The translations under genes were made by a program, and so were the position numbers. Source: Aphodousia faecalis (GTDB taxonomy: Bacteria; Pseudomonadota; Gammaproteobacteria; Burkholderiales; Burkholderiaceae_F). From it: a DNA stretch of 64,000 nucleotides. The notes beneath the pieces are model-generated. The model was given only the letters and a program-made list of their open reading frames with translations. It was not told where the DNA came from and searched no databases. Numbering within the stretch: position 1 is the stretch's first letter; the number at the start of each line of letters is the position of its first letter. Shown in pieces: positions 50,450 through 60,133 of this stretch. The stretch covers positions 26,381 through 90,380 of the forward strand of contig DVGM01000013.1 in NCBI GenBank assembly GCA_018712705.1, given 5' to 3'.

Positions 50450-51232
50450 ATGCAAAACGGTTTAGCCGGGCATCGTGCTCGTAAACGCTTCGGACAGAAC
50501 TTCCTGCACGATGAGCATTGGATTGAGCGCATTGCGCGCACCATTGATGCCAAGCCCGGCGAAACCGTTGTCGAAATTGGTCCGGGCCAGGCAGCGCTTA
50601 CCCGCAAAATGATTGCAGATGCTGGGCACGCCACGGCTATTGAAATTGACCGCGATTTAGCGGCCTGGTTAAAAGAAACTTTCCCCGAAACGCTGACATT
50701 GATTGAAGCGGATGCTTTGAAATTGGATTGGAATAAAGTTCATCCGGGAAAAGCACTGCGCATTGTCGGCAATCTCCCCTACAACATTTCCAGCCCCCTG
50801 CTTTTTCATCTGATGACAGTGGCCGATCGTGTGATAGACCAACACTTCATGCTTCAAAAAGAAGTGGTTGATCGCATGGTGGCTACGCCCGGCAGCAAAG
50901 TTTACGGGCGCCTCTCTGTCATGTTGCAGTACCGCTACCGCATGCAGAAAATGTTTGATGTGCCGCCCGGGGCCTTCACCCCGGCTCCTAAGGTGACGAG
51001 TTCCATTGTGCGCATGGCTCCTAAAAGAGTTGATGAACTTTTGCCAGTGGATCTGGAGCGCTTTGCCGTCATTGTAGCGGCGGCCTTTAATCAGCGCAGA
51101 AAAACACTTCGCAATGCGTTGGCAAAACTTCTGACTGAAGAAGATATTAAAAAGGCAGGCGTTGATCCTGCCCTTCGAGCCGAAGCGCTTGATGTTGAAG
51201 CTTTTGTGAGATTAGCTCGCATCAATGCTTAA
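50450..51232 (+). CDS. rsmA: 16S rRNA dimethyladenosine transferase
   Basis: The 260-residue KsgA/RsmA has RKRFGQNFLHD at the start, VVEIGPGQAALT (SAM motif I), GNLPYNISSPLL (motif IV) and a C-terminal PKVTSSIVRM segment. It dimethylates two adenines near the 3' end of 16S rRNA. It completes the lptD-surA-rsmA operon and its stop overlaps the convergent gene by 4 bp. Confidence 0.95.
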   Translation: MQNGLAGHRARKRFGQNFLHDEHWIERIARTIDAKPGETVVEIGPGQAALTRKMIADAGHATAIEIDRDLAAWLKETFPETLTLIEADALKLDWNKVHPGKALRIVGNLPYNISSPLLFHLMTVADRVIDQHFMLQKEVVDRMVATPGSKVYGRLSVMLQYRYRMQKMFDVPPGAFTPAPKVTSSIVRMAPKRVDELLPVDLERFAVIVAAAFNQRRKTLRNALAKLLTEEDIKKAGVDPALRAEALDVEAFVRLARINA

Positions 51233-52080
51233 AAGGGCAGCGTCGGCATATAGACGCCCTTTAAAGCCCGGCGAGCACTTTCGTAGTTCGGATAAATTTC
51301 TCCCACTCGCTTCCAAAAGCGTGCGCTGTGATTCATTTCATCCAGATGAGCCAATTCGTGCGCAATCACATAATCAATTAAAGTCGGCGCCAAATGAATC
51401 AGCCGCCAGTTAAGTCTAATGCGGCGATCCGAGCTACAAGAGCCCCAACGCCCTTTGGCGCTCGATAAACCCCAGCCGCTATAGCTGACCAAAGCGCGAT
51501 CGGCGATAACCTTTATCCGCCCTCCCAAATAACGCTCTGCTTCTTTTTTAAACCACACCTGAACCCAATCCTTGACACGATCCTCTTCAGTGTCTTTCGC
51601 GGCATTCACAATCAGTTCTCGCTCTGTCTTTCCTTCGGACAAAAATACACTTCGTGCCGCGGGCTCAAGGCGCAACTTCAAAGGTTCTCCCAAATAAGGC
51701 AATTGGGCTCCGTCAACAAAGTGCACGGTTTGCATTCCCAACTCTTTTTGCCAATTACCGAACTCGGTGAGTTTTTTCTGAATCCAACCCTCTTTTTCCT
51801 GAAGCATTCTTTCGATCTCAGCCACCGATACCCATCTTGGCGCACGAACTGTTACACCCCGTTCATCCACAATAAAGCCCACCGTTTTTCTTTTGGCGCG
51901 CTCCAAGTGATAAGAAAAAACAGGCGTCAGATCGAAACCCTTTTTCTCTCCGATGGGTTGGGCGTGCATTTGAGAAAGAACATCGGGAATACTCGGCTGC
52001 GATTTAAGTGTGTCAACCGAATGCGTGTCTTTTTCCGCCTCATCACCATGCGTGAAAAAATCAAATGCCAGTTGTCTCAC
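51229..52080 (-). CDS. YgjP-type metal-dependent hydrolase (DUF45)
   Basis: The C-terminal domain carries HELAHLDEMNHSARFW (HExxH with a downstream His) and a GSCSSDRRIRLNWRLI segment, the DUF45/YgjP signature. Family members are predicted metalloproteins, and a nucleotide pyrophosphatase role has been proposed for some. The frame is open to a TTG at 52101, but a GTG at 52080 with GGGA 8 bases upstream is the better start. It abuts plsC on the same strand. Confidence 0.8.
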   Translation of the reverse strand: MRQLAFDFFTHGDEAEKDTHSVDTLKSQPSIPDVLSQMHAQPIGEKKGFDLTPVFSYHLERAKRKTVGFIVDERGVTVRAPRWVSVAEIERMLQEKEGWIQKKLTEFGNWQKELGMQTVHFVDGAQLPYLGEPLKLRLEPAARSVFLSEGKTERELIVNAAKDTEEDRVKDWVQVWFKKEAERYLGGRIKVIADRALVSYSGWGLSSAKGRWGSCSSDRRIRLNWRLIHLAPTLIDYVIAHELAHLDEMNHSARFWKRVGEIYPNYESARRALKGVYMPTLPF

Positions 52081-52101
52081 AATGTTTGTCCCAACAGTCA
52101 A

Positions 52102-52869
52102 TCAGGCTTGCGTTTTCCCGTCAAACTCACTGGTTTCTTTGTTCCCGTAAAGCACGGGCGAAATCACATGCATTTCACCTTCGATCCAATTGACAAGCTC
52201 GGCTTGCACCTCTTCAAAGCTACGCCCTTCGGTCTTAATCATTGGGCCCACAGAGACCGTGATTAAGCCGGGTGTTTTCGAAATGGAATTGCGTGGCCAG
52301 CACTCACCCGAATTCAAGGCAATCGGAATAATCGGTGTTGAAGTGGCCACGGCAAAGCGGGCTCCTCCTGACTTATAGTGCGTCTTGGCACCAGGCGCCG
52401 TACGGGTGCCTTCCGGAAACATCGCCAACCACCAGCCCCGCTTCATGAAATCCTTTCCTTGATTCATGAATTGCTCATAGGCTCGAGAACCCTTTTTACG
52501 GTCAATGGCCATCATATGTAAGGTCGCCAAAGCCTGGCCGAAAACAGGCACGTAATGCAGTTCTTTTTTATAAACGAAACTTGCCTGGTGGGGAATTAAG
52601 GACGCCAATGCAAAGATATCCCAAGCGGATTGGTGCTTGGAGAGAACCAAGACAGATGTGCCGTCTGTGGGGAAGTTTTCTGTTCCCTTGAATTGATACC
52701 GCATCCCGCAAATTATTTCCCCCATTTTGAGCATAAACCGTGCCCAACTGACGGCTAACTGATAGCGCAGGGAAACGGAGGCCGGATACAAAATGATCAA
52801 GGCGATTGCCAAAGGAATCAGCGTAATCGCCAAAACAATGTAATAAATCCAACCGCGGATTGTTGACAT
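52102..52869 (-). CDS. plsC: 1-acyl-sn-glycerol-3-phosphate acyltransferase
   Basis: The 255-residue protein has an N-terminal membrane span, the HQSAWD acyltransferase motif (HX4D) near residue 80, and FPEGTR near residue 152. It makes phosphatidic acid from lysophosphatidic acid at the inner membrane. A terminator-like stem lies between it and glyS. Confidence 0.9.
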   Translation of the reverse strand: MSTIRGWIYYIVLAITLIPLAIALIILYPASVSLRYQLAVSWARFMLKMGEIICGMRYQFKGTENFPTDGTSVLVLSKHQSAWDIFALASLIPHQASFVYKKELHYVPVFGQALATLHMMAIDRKKGSRAYEQFMNQGKDFMKRGWWLAMFPEGTRTAPGAKTHYKSGGARFAVATSTPIIPIALNSGECWPRNSISKTPGLITVSVGPMIKTEGRSFEEVQAELVNWIEGEMHVISPVLYGNKETSEFDGKTQA

Positions 52870-52886
52870 ATTTCTTCCCCAATACA

Positions 52887-52916
52887 GCGAAAGGCCCCGC
52901 TTACGGAGCCTTTCGC
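52887..52916 (-). terminator. Stem-loop between glyS and plsC
   Basis: GCGAAAGGC (52887-52895) and GCCTTTCGC (52908-52916) form a perfect 9-bp stem, with further GC pairs possible inside. No U-run follows, so it may be an attenuator or processing site rather than a full terminator. Confidence 0.55.
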
Positions 52917-52937
52917 CTTAATACATTTCAGAATGTA

Positions 52938-55028
52938 CTACTTTGCCAAACGAGAAAGCTCGGCCACCATGTTCATTGTACGATGCAAACGCAACAAGAG
53001 GGCCAAACGATTGGCTCGTACTTGAGCATCCTCTACGTTGACCATGACATCTTCAAAGAAGCGGTCAACCGGCGCCTTCATCGGAGCCAAGCTCTTCAAA
53101 AGCTCGGTGTAGCGGCAAGCTTCATAATCAGCCTTGGCACGCGGTTCAGCTTCGCAAAGCGCGTCATAGAGCGCTTTTTCAGCCTCAGAGTCAAATAGCG
53201 CAGCATCCACGACATCGGTTTGCGGAGCGCTCTTTTTAATAATGTTGCCGATTCGCTTATTGGCGGCAGCCAAAGCTTCCGCTTCAGGCAATTGAGCAAA
53301 TGCACGAACGGCTTCCAAGCGGGCCGGCACATCCAACACCATCGTGGGATGCGTGGCCAACACGGCATCAACTTCCTGAGCGCTGTAACCCTTGTCTTTA
53401 AACATCACACGGATGCGGTCTTCAAAGAAGGCTAAGAGCTCGCTTCTTGCGTCTTGAATGTTAGCAACCGACTTCATCGCTTCGTAGCCGATGTCGACCA
53501 AATCCGTAATCGCCACATTCAAGCGCTTTTCGATGAGCATACGAAGCACACCCAAGGCATGACGGCGCAGGGCAAACGGATCCTTGTCACCGGTGGGCAT
53601 TTGAGCGATACCGAAAAGACCGGAAAGGGTTTCCAATTTATCGGCCAAGGCCACAGCCAAGCTCACAGGCGTTGACGGCAGTGCGTCGCCAGCAAAGCGC
53701 GGCTGATAGTGTTCACGAATGGCAAGCGCCACATCTTTAGATTCTCCGTCATGCAAGGCATAGTATTCACCCATAATGCCTTGAAGTTCCGGGAATTCAC
53801 CCACCATTTGCGTTAAGAGGTCAACTTTAGCCAATTGAGCGGCACGCACCGCTTCTTCACGGTTAGCACCAATCAGATCCGCAACCTTCGCGGCAATAGC
53901 CTTGACGCGTTCAACACGTTCGGCTTGCGTACCCAACTTATTGTGATAAACCACGTTCTTTAAAAGCGGAATACGGCTTTCTAACGTTTGCAAGCGGTCT
54001 TGATCATAGAAGAACTTCGCATCGGCCAAGCGGGCACGCACCACGCGGGCATTACCGGCACTGATTTCCACACCGCCATCCTTGGCTTCCAATTGAGAAA
54101 CCAAGAAGAAACGGTTCATCAAGCGGCCCTTTTCATCCTGTACGGCAAAATACTTTTGATTTTGCTGCATGGTAAGAATCAAGCACTCTTGAGGCACCTT
54201 CAAAAATTCTTCTTCAAAGCTGGACTGGTAGATAACCGGCCATTCGGTCAACGCCGTCACTTCGTCGATCAAATCTTCAGGCATGATCGCTTCGCCGCCG
54301 ATGGCGCGGGCCCCTTCGACCACATCGTGGACAATCTTTTCACGACGCTTGGCAAAAGAAGGCATCACCTTGGCTTCGGTCATCATTTGATCTTCGTAAC
54401 CGTCGGCCGAGCGCAAAGAAATGAGCTCATGCGTGTGGAAGCGGTGACCGCTAGTCAAGCGATCCGCCTTTAAGCCCAAAAGCGTCACAGGCACTACGTC
54501 TTCGCCATAAAGAGCAACCAAGTGCTTGGCCGGGCGAACAAAAGAAACCGTCGTCGTGCCATCGGCCAACTGATAGTGCATCACTTTCGGAATCGGAAGA
54601 TTAAAGACTGCGGCATCCAGTGCCGTTTGCAAACCATGAACCAATTCCACACCGGGACGGATGCCTTCGTAAAAGAGTTGTTCGTTTTTGCCGTCATTGA
54701 CGCGCTTTAAGCTCTTTACATCGGCAACGATTCCCAACGCCTTCATCTTCTTTTCAAGAGCGGGGGTGGGATTGCCGTCAGCATCCAAACCCACCTTCAC
54801 AGGAACGAGCTTTTGCTTGAAAGCTTCATCGGGCGACTTGGCTAAAACCCCTGTCACCAACGCGGCCAAACGGCGCGGAGAACCATAAACAGTTGTTTGG
54901 CTCCCCTCTTCCAAAAAGTGTTGAGAGGCTAAGCTCTTCGTTAAGTTTTGCGCAAACGCTTCGGAGAGTTTCTTGAGTGCCTTCGGCGGCAACTCTTCGG
55001 TTTGCAATTCCACTAACAAACTGGTCAT
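52938..55028 (-). CDS. glyS: Glycyl-tRNA synthetase beta subunit
   Basis: The 696-residue protein has the GlyS pattern: LLVELQTEELPPKALK start, TSGHRFHTHE, a central HD-like domain, FALRRHALGVLRML and a C-terminal anticodon-binding DALR domain. It forms an alpha2-beta2 enzyme with GlyQ, encoded 15 bases upstream. Confidence 0.96.
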   Translation of the reverse strand: MTSLLVELQTEELPPKALKKLSEAFAQNLTKSLASQHFLEEGSQTTVYGSPRRLAALVTGVLAKSPDEAFKQKLVPVKVGLDADGNPTPALEKKMKALGIVADVKSLKRVNDGKNEQLFYEGIRPGVELVHGLQTALDAAVFNLPIPKVMHYQLADGTTTVSFVRPAKHLVALYGEDVVPVTLLGLKADRLTSGHRFHTHELISLRSADGYEDQMMTEAKVMPSFAKRREKIVHDVVEGARAIGGEAIMPEDLIDEVTALTEWPVIYQSSFEEEFLKVPQECLILTMQQNQKYFAVQDEKGRLMNRFFLVSQLEAKDGGVEISAGNARVVRARLADAKFFYDQDRLQTLESRIPLLKNVVYHNKLGTQAERVERVKAIAAKVADLIGANREEAVRAAQLAKVDLLTQMVGEFPELQGIMGEYYALHDGESKDVALAIREHYQPRFAGDALPSTPVSLAVALADKLETLSGLFGIAQMPTGDKDPFALRRHALGVLRMLIEKRLNVAITDLVDIGYEAMKSVANIQDARSELLAFFEDRIRVMFKDKGYSAQEVDAVLATHPTMVLDVPARLEAVRAFAQLPEAEALAAANKRIGNIIKKSAPQTDVVDAALFDSEAEKALYDALCEAEPRAKADYEACRYTELLKSLAPMKAPVDRFFEDVMVNVEDAQVRANRLALLLRLHRTMNMVAELSRLAK

Positions 55029-55043
55029 TTTTTCACTTGCCTC

Positions 55044-55949
55044 TTAGGAATTCTTTTTCAACATCGGGAAGCCCAAACGTTCACGGGCATCATAGTAGCT
55101 CTGAGCCACGGCACGGCTAATCGTACGAATACGAGCAATGTAGGCAGCGCGTTCGGTCACGCTGATGGCGCCGCGCGCGTCCAAAAGATTAAAGGTGTGG
55201 CCGGCTTTAAGCACCATTTCATAGGCAGGCAGCGCCAAATTCAAATCCATCATGCGCTTGGCTTCGCCTTCGAAATAATCGAACTGCTTCAAAAGCTTTT
55301 CAGGATCGCTGGCTTCAAAGTTGTAGTGGCTTTGTTCCACTTCGTTTTGATGGAACACGTCACCGTAGGTCAGCGTGCGGGTTGAACCGTCTGCATCTTG
55401 CCAACGGGTATAAACCAAATCAAAGACGTTGTCGCAGTTTTGCAGATACATCGTCAAGCGTTCAAGCCCGTAGGTGATTTCACCGGTGATGGGCTTACAT
55501 TCCAAACCGCCCACTTGTTGGAAGTACGTAAATTGCGTCACTTCCATGCCGTTCATCCAGATTTCCCAACCCAGACCCCAGGCACCGAGCGTCGGGTTTT
55601 CCCAGTTATCTTCCACAAAACGAATATCGTTGATTTCAGTGTCGACACCCAAAGCGCGGAGACTGCCCAAATACAAATCCACAATATTCGTGGGGGCAGG
55701 CTTTAACACCACTTGGAATTGATGGTGTTGGTGCAAGCGGTTGGGGTTTTCGCCATAACGAGCATCTTTCGGACGACGGGAGGGCTGCACATAAGCGGCG
55801 CGCCACGGCTCCGGTCCCAAAGCCCTTAAAAAGGTCGCCGTGTGCGAAGTACCGGCACCCACTTCCATATCAATCGGTTGCAAAAGCGCGCAACCTTGTT
55901 GATTCCAATACTGCTGCAAACGCAGGATGACTTCCTGAAATGTAATCAT
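55044..55949 (-). CDS. glyQ: Glycyl-tRNA synthetase alpha subunit
   Basis: The 301-residue class II synthetase subunit has FQEVILRLQQYWNQQGCALLQPID, HHQFQVVLKP, WEIWMNGMEVTQFTYFQQ and GLERLTMYLQ. It makes glycyl adenylate. It is cotranscribed with glyS. Confidence 0.97.
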   Translation of the reverse strand: MITFQEVILRLQQYWNQQGCALLQPIDMEVGAGTSHTATFLRALGPEPWRAAYVQPSRRPKDARYGENPNRLHQHHQFQVVLKPAPTNIVDLYLGSLRALGVDTEINDIRFVEDNWENPTLGAWGLGWEIWMNGMEVTQFTYFQQVGGLECKPITGEITYGLERLTMYLQNCDNVFDLVYTRWQDADGSTRTLTYGDVFHQNEVEQSHYNFEASDPEKLLKQFDYFEGEAKRMMDLNLALPAYEMVLKAGHTFNLLDARGAISVTERAAYIARIRTISRAVAQSYYDARERLGFPMLKKNS

Positions 55950-56012
55950 CGGTCCAATCCAAAAATTGAGAAATCGGTTAAGGGATTATCCAATCCCGAA
56001 AATTTTTTAATT

Positions 56013-57548
56013 TTAGCCCTTTTGAAGCCGTTTTTCGGCGAACGTACAGATAAAAGCGGCAATTAACATCAAAAAGGCGAGAATGACAGCCGGCCAGTCG
56101 CCCCATTTAACATAGGGAGTGGCTTCTCCCTTCATCGTTGTCACGGTTACGTCCATCGTGGCATCAATGTCCGTCGCCAAGCGCTTCACAACAACGCCAT
56201 GCGCATCCACATAAGCGGTTTCGCCGCTATTGGTCACGCTCAAAAGCGGTCGAGCGGTTTCAAGCGCACGCATCTGAGAAATCTGTAAATGCTGACTGGC
56301 GGCCTTTACTGGTCCAAACCACTTCAAATTTGAAAGGTTAATGAGAAGTTCTGGCGAGGCTTGATCCCAAGCCCGAATCCATTCGCTGCCAAATAAGTTT
56401 TCGTAGCAAAGGTTCACCGCCACACTGTGGCCTGCGAAATTCATTGCCAATTGTGATTCGTTACCCGGTTGCAAATCCGTCATCGGGATGCGCATCGCAT
56501 CAATAAACCAACGGAATCCCCATGGAACGAACTCACCAAACGGAACTAAATGATGCTTTTGATAAAGGGATAGATCCCCCTTTTCATCCAGCGCAATCGC
56601 CGCATTGCTGTATTGTCCGTCAGAGAGCCAAAACGCGTTAAAAAGCAAGGACTTTTTCTCTGACTTCACCCATTGAAGAAGTCTTTCTTTTTGATCATTC
56701 GGAAACTGCTGCCACGCTAACGGATAGGCAGACTCAGGGAGAATCACCGCGTCTACCGAAGCCCTTTCCACTTTGACGTTATCCAGGTAAAAGTACATTT
56801 CGTCAAAGCGTTCACTCATTGACTGCTGCAAAAGGCGCGGCTCTAAATTGGGTTGCACCAAGCGAACGGTCATCTCGCCCGAGGGTTCACTCCAAACGAT
56901 TTGTTTGCCTGCCATCGACAAAAGCAATACAGAGAAAATCGTAATGCCGCAGGCTGCCACATAAATCCACTTACCTTTAAGCGCCCAAATAGCTCCAATT
57001 AAGCCAGCGATCCACACAAGCCCCAAGAGCACACCAAAGCTTCCGATAAAAGGAGCTAAACCGGCAAGCGGCCAATCGACAATCGCATAGGCGGGATTAA
57101 GCCACGGGAAACCCGTGAGTAACCATCCGCGCACCCACTCCAATAACGTAAAGGCAGCGGGAAGAGCCAGCGCCATACGAACAATAGGGTTGGAGACAAA
57201 CTTAACCACTAACGCAAAGGCAACGGTTGGAAAAAGCGCCAGGGCTAAAGAAAAGACGCATGTGGTCACATAGGTCCATTCCAACGGCATATAGCCATAA
57301 TGGTACATGCTGTAATAGACCCAGCTGATGCCTGTCACAAACCAACCGAAACCGAAAGCCATCCCCCAAAGCACGGCATGCGAGACTTTTTCCGTAACGC
57401 CCACGATATAGAAAATCAAAATGAGGGCGGCTAACGCAAATAAGGGGGTGTTGGCCGGCGCAAAGGCGCTCGCAAGCGACGCACCGCTTGCCAAACTCAA
57501 GCCCAGCCGATAAACATAGTATTTTTTCTCAGGGGATAACAGCATCAC
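56013..57548 (-). CDS. lnt: Apolipoprotein N-acyltransferase
   Basis: The 511-residue protein has an N-terminal membrane domain of about six to seven spans and a nitrilase-like periplasmic domain with ILPESAYP (catalytic Glu), a Lys region and LCYENLFG (catalytic Cys). A last membrane span follows. It adds the third acyl chain to lipoproteins such as Pal. It follows corC by 3 bases. Confidence 0.93.
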   Translation of the reverse strand: MMLLSPEKKYYVYRLGLSLASGASLASAFAPANTPLFALAALILIFYIVGVTEKVSHAVLWGMAFGFGWFVTGISWVYYSMYHYGYMPLEWTYVTTCVFSLALALFPTVAFALVVKFVSNPIVRMALALPAAFTLLEWVRGWLLTGFPWLNPAYAIVDWPLAGLAPFIGSFGVLLGLVWIAGLIGAIWALKGKWIYVAACGITIFSVLLLSMAGKQIVWSEPSGEMTVRLVQPNLEPRLLQQSMSERFDEMYFYLDNVKVERASVDAVILPESAYPLAWQQFPNDQKERLLQWVKSEKKSLLFNAFWLSDGQYSNAAIALDEKGDLSLYQKHHLVPFGEFVPWGFRWFIDAMRIPMTDLQPGNESQLAMNFAGHSVAVNLCYENLFGSEWIRAWDQASPELLINLSNLKWFGPVKAASQHLQISQMRALETARPLLSVTNSGETAYVDAHGVVVKRLATDIDATMDVTVTTMKGEATPYVKWGDWPAVILAFLMLIAAFICTFAEKRLQKG

Positions 57549-57551
57549 GTT

Positions 57552-58433
57552 TTATTCTTCTTTTGTAGCGGCTTCCTGCGCGGGCACTTTTTCGACTTTC
57601 AAAAGTCTGACTTGACGTTCATCGGCGCGCAACACGGTAAAGCGGAAGCCCTCAATGACAATTGTTTCGCCGACCTTGGGCATATGTTCTAAGCGGTCAG
57701 CAATCAATCCGCCAATCGTTTCGCAGTGACAATCTTCATCCGTATTGATTTCAGTGGAGAAGAATTCGTTGAATTGTTCAATTTCCGTGAGTGCCTTCAC
57801 ACGCCAGCATCCGTGCTTGGTATCTTCCAAGATATTGTCGGCATCCTCATCGACTTCATCGAATTCATCATCGATTTCGCCCACGATTTGCTCGAGCACA
57901 TCTTCAATCGTAATCAAACCGGAGACGCTGCCGAATTCATCAACTACAATGGCCATATGATTGCGCTCGAGTTTGAAGTCGCGCAAAAGGTCATTTAACG
58001 GCATGCTCTCCGGAATAAATTTGGCCGTGCGCAAATGCTCACGAGCCTTAAAGGTCGGATCAATCAAGACGCGCAAAATAGTCTTGGCGTGCAAAATGCC
58101 GATCACATTGTCACGGTCATCATCCAAAATGACCGGAAAACGCGAGTGACCGGCTTCGATCATCCGAGGCAACCAAACGTCCTTACTTTCACTTAAATCC
58201 ACAATCTGCATCTGAGAACGCGGCACCATTAAGTCGCAAGCTCTGAGGTTGGAAAACTGCATGACACCTTCCATCATCTTCAGAGCGGAATCGTCAATGA
58301 GTTTTTGTTCGTTTGCTTCGTGAAGCGTGTCGATAAAGTCTTCACGCGTGGGAGTATGAAAAACGCCGGAGAGGCGCTCAAAGAATGTGCGGTGTTTGGA
58401 AGCTCCCGCTTTAAGCGGTGGTTCTGTACTCAT
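57552..58433 (-). CDS. corC: CorC-type CBS protein (Mg/Co efflux)
   Basis: The 293-residue soluble protein has two CBS domains at about 65-190 (VPRSQMQIVDLSES, ITIEDVLEQIVGEIDDEFD) and a C-terminal CorC_HlyC domain at about 205-285. It is linked to magnesium/cobalt efflux. corC-lnt is a common proteobacterial pair. ybeY and ybeZ, often upstream, are not here; an accessory region follows. Confidence 0.9.
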   Translation of the reverse strand: MSTEPPLKAGASKHRTFFERLSGVFHTPTREDFIDTLHEANEQKLIDDSALKMMEGVMQFSNLRACDLMVPRSQMQIVDLSESKDVWLPRMIEAGHSRFPVILDDDRDNVIGILHAKTILRVLIDPTFKAREHLRTAKFIPESMPLNDLLRDFKLERNHMAIVVDEFGSVSGLITIEDVLEQIVGEIDDEFDEVDEDADNILEDTKHGCWRVKALTEIEQFNEFFSTEINTDEDCHCETIGGLIADRLEHMPKVGETIVIEGFRFTVLRADERQVRLLKVEKVPAQEAATKEE

Positions 58434-58613
58434 GTATTTTCAGTGAATTAAACAACGAGAAATTTAATGTTATCAGGGATTTCGCCTTCTTGCACAGCAC
58501 TGCCAACGCTATTGCCCGTCGGCAACAAATACACAAACTTACAAGCCTTTTTCTTATTGAGCTTTAGAAAACAATCCTTTGACGTGACAATTTGAATTTA
58601 ATACCCATACAAA

Positions 58614-58671
58614 AATCCTCATTCCACTGAGGATTATTGTGCTAAAAATCCTCAGTTGACTGAGGATTTTT
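58614..58671. terminator. Two tandem hairpins with the same stem
   Basis: AATCCTCA/TGAGGATT (58614-58621 and 58628-58635) and AAAAATCCTCA/TGAGGATTTTT (58644-58654 and 58661-58671) repeat the same stem about 33 bp apart with different 6-base loops. The second is a good bidirectional terminator for the ATPase gene. The duplication is unusual. Confidence 0.75.
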
Positions 58672-58684
58672 GACATTCTGCTGA

Positions 58685-60040
58685 CTAAAAGTCATTAAGC
58701 ATATCCTTTGGGGATAAGCCCAAAAACATTTTTTCCCAGTTTTTAAACTCATTATGAGCGTTTAAAAAAGTCTCCGATTTCATGCGTAGGCGAAGTTCAT
58801 CGTATTTTTTTGCGTTGGTTTTAACTTCTGCAAACAAGACACGCTTTTTTAAGCGATCCAGCGCTACCAGATCAATTTCGTTTTCGCCACGACGATCCCA
58901 CCAGCCTCCTACAGGGTTCCAATCTCCGCTTTCCAACAGTCTCTGCCGAAACCAGTCTTCAAGCGTTCGACCTAAATAAGTTGGTAGCGCCTTTTGTGTC
59001 GATTCGATCAAAGCTGGCCACTGTTGTAATTCCATTCGAGCCTGACTTTCTTCATCACACAAAAAAGTTAACCAAAAGCGAATATAAGGATCCTTTATTC
59101 GATAGCGGGTTAACCTTGAATTCTTCTCTTCAAGAAAGGGATTGACTCGAGAAACCAGACCAAAAAGAGTTTCCAAACGGTTAAGGTACGGAGAAATATC
59201 TGTGTCAATCCCATTTTGAAGTTCTGTTCGCTTGCTTCGCCCTGAAATAAGCTCTTTTAAAATTTCGTGATAAACGGGGGCCGAAAAGCGAAATTCATTT
59301 GCCAACATTGTTTGGCCTTCAGCACGCAGCCACGATCCTCTTTCCGAATAAAGAAATTGAAGCATTTCTTTTTCGGTTAATGCCCCGGCGTCCACCAAAA
59401 GCTCCACATAGCGAGCCACGCCTCCTGTGAGCGCATAAAAGAGCAATAAATCTTTTTTCGTACCTTGTGGGCGATAATCCTCAAAAATTTGCCCCATCAG
59501 AGACGTATTAAACGGACGGATCGTCATCAACTGGTCTGCACGACCAAAAAGAGGCTCATTATGGCTGCCAAAAATTCTTTCCATGGCCGATTGAATGGAT
59601 CCGCTCATAATAAGGAGAAGTTGAGCGCCTGACTTTCCTAAATCCCACACACGCTGTAATTCAGACAAAAAATTCTCCGCCTGTTTCTCAAGCGCCTGGC
59701 ATTCATCTAAAACCAAAACCAAGGGTTGAGTTTCGGAACACTCCAACAACCAGCCAATAGCATCAGCTAATTTGGATAACGCAGGCGGAAACCGAATCGA
59801 TAAACGTTCAGAAGCCATTGCCACCAATGAACGAGTCATCGCTTCTTCACTACTCATCCCCGTCACAAAATAATATAAAAAGGGGGCTGGAATACCTTGA
59901 AACGCTTTTTGAATAAGAGTGGTTTTGCCAATGCGTCGTCGCCCTGTCACCACTGCCATGCGAGCGACTTTCGTTACTTGAGTGGTCTGAAATTGCCAAC
60001 GCAAGGAATCCATTTCTTCTTGACGACCGTAGAACTTCAT
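58685..60040 (-). CDS. AAA+ ATPase with DUF234/PD-(D/E)XK C-terminus
   Basis: Residues 33-40 (GRRRIGKT) are the Walker A motif and LVLVLDECQAL at about 107-117 is Walker B, followed by a MSGS sensor segment. The C-terminal 70 residues have GENEIDLVALD and LFAEVK, a PD-(D/E)XK-like site typical of the DUF234 branch of archaeal-type ATPases. Function is unknown. Many copies occur in gut anaerobes, and nuclease or toxin-like roles have been suggested only by domain content. It is divergent from the helicase fusion. Confidence 0.82.
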   Translation of the reverse strand: MKFYGRQEEMDSLRWQFQTTQVTKVARMAVVTGRRRIGKTTLIQKAFQGIPAPFLYYFVTGMSSEEAMTRSLVAMASERLSIRFPPALSKLADAIGWLLECSETQPLVLVLDECQALEKQAENFLSELQRVWDLGKSGAQLLLIMSGSIQSAMERIFGSHNEPLFGRADQLMTIRPFNTSLMGQIFEDYRPQGTKKDLLLFYALTGGVARYVELLVDAGALTEKEMLQFLYSERGSWLRAEGQTMLANEFRFSAPVYHEILKELISGRSKRTELQNGIDTDISPYLNRLETLFGLVSRVNPFLEEKNSRLTRYRIKDPYIRFWLTFLCDEESQARMELQQWPALIESTQKALPTYLGRTLEDWFRQRLLESGDWNPVGGWWDRRGENEIDLVALDRLKKRVLFAEVKTNAKKYDELRLRMKSETFLNAHNEFKNWEKMFLGLSPKDMLNDF

Positions 60041-60080
60041 TTTCTGCTCTCTTAAACTCTTTTTCAGAAATTATACAAAT

Positions 60081-60117
60081 TTTGTAGCTAAAAACTTTGT
60101 AGCTACAAAATTTGTAG
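60081..60117. promoter_or_regulatory. 15-bp-spaced TTTGTAG repeats in the divergent region
   Basis: TTTGTAG occurs at 60081, 60096 and 60111, exactly 15 bp apart, and the middle copy is part of a 14-bp palindrome (TTTGTAGCTACAAA, 60096-60109). The array fills the 93-bp gap between the divergent ATPase and helicase genes and looks like an operator for joint control. Confidence 0.55.
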
Positions 60118-60133
60118 AAATTTAGAATTCAAG

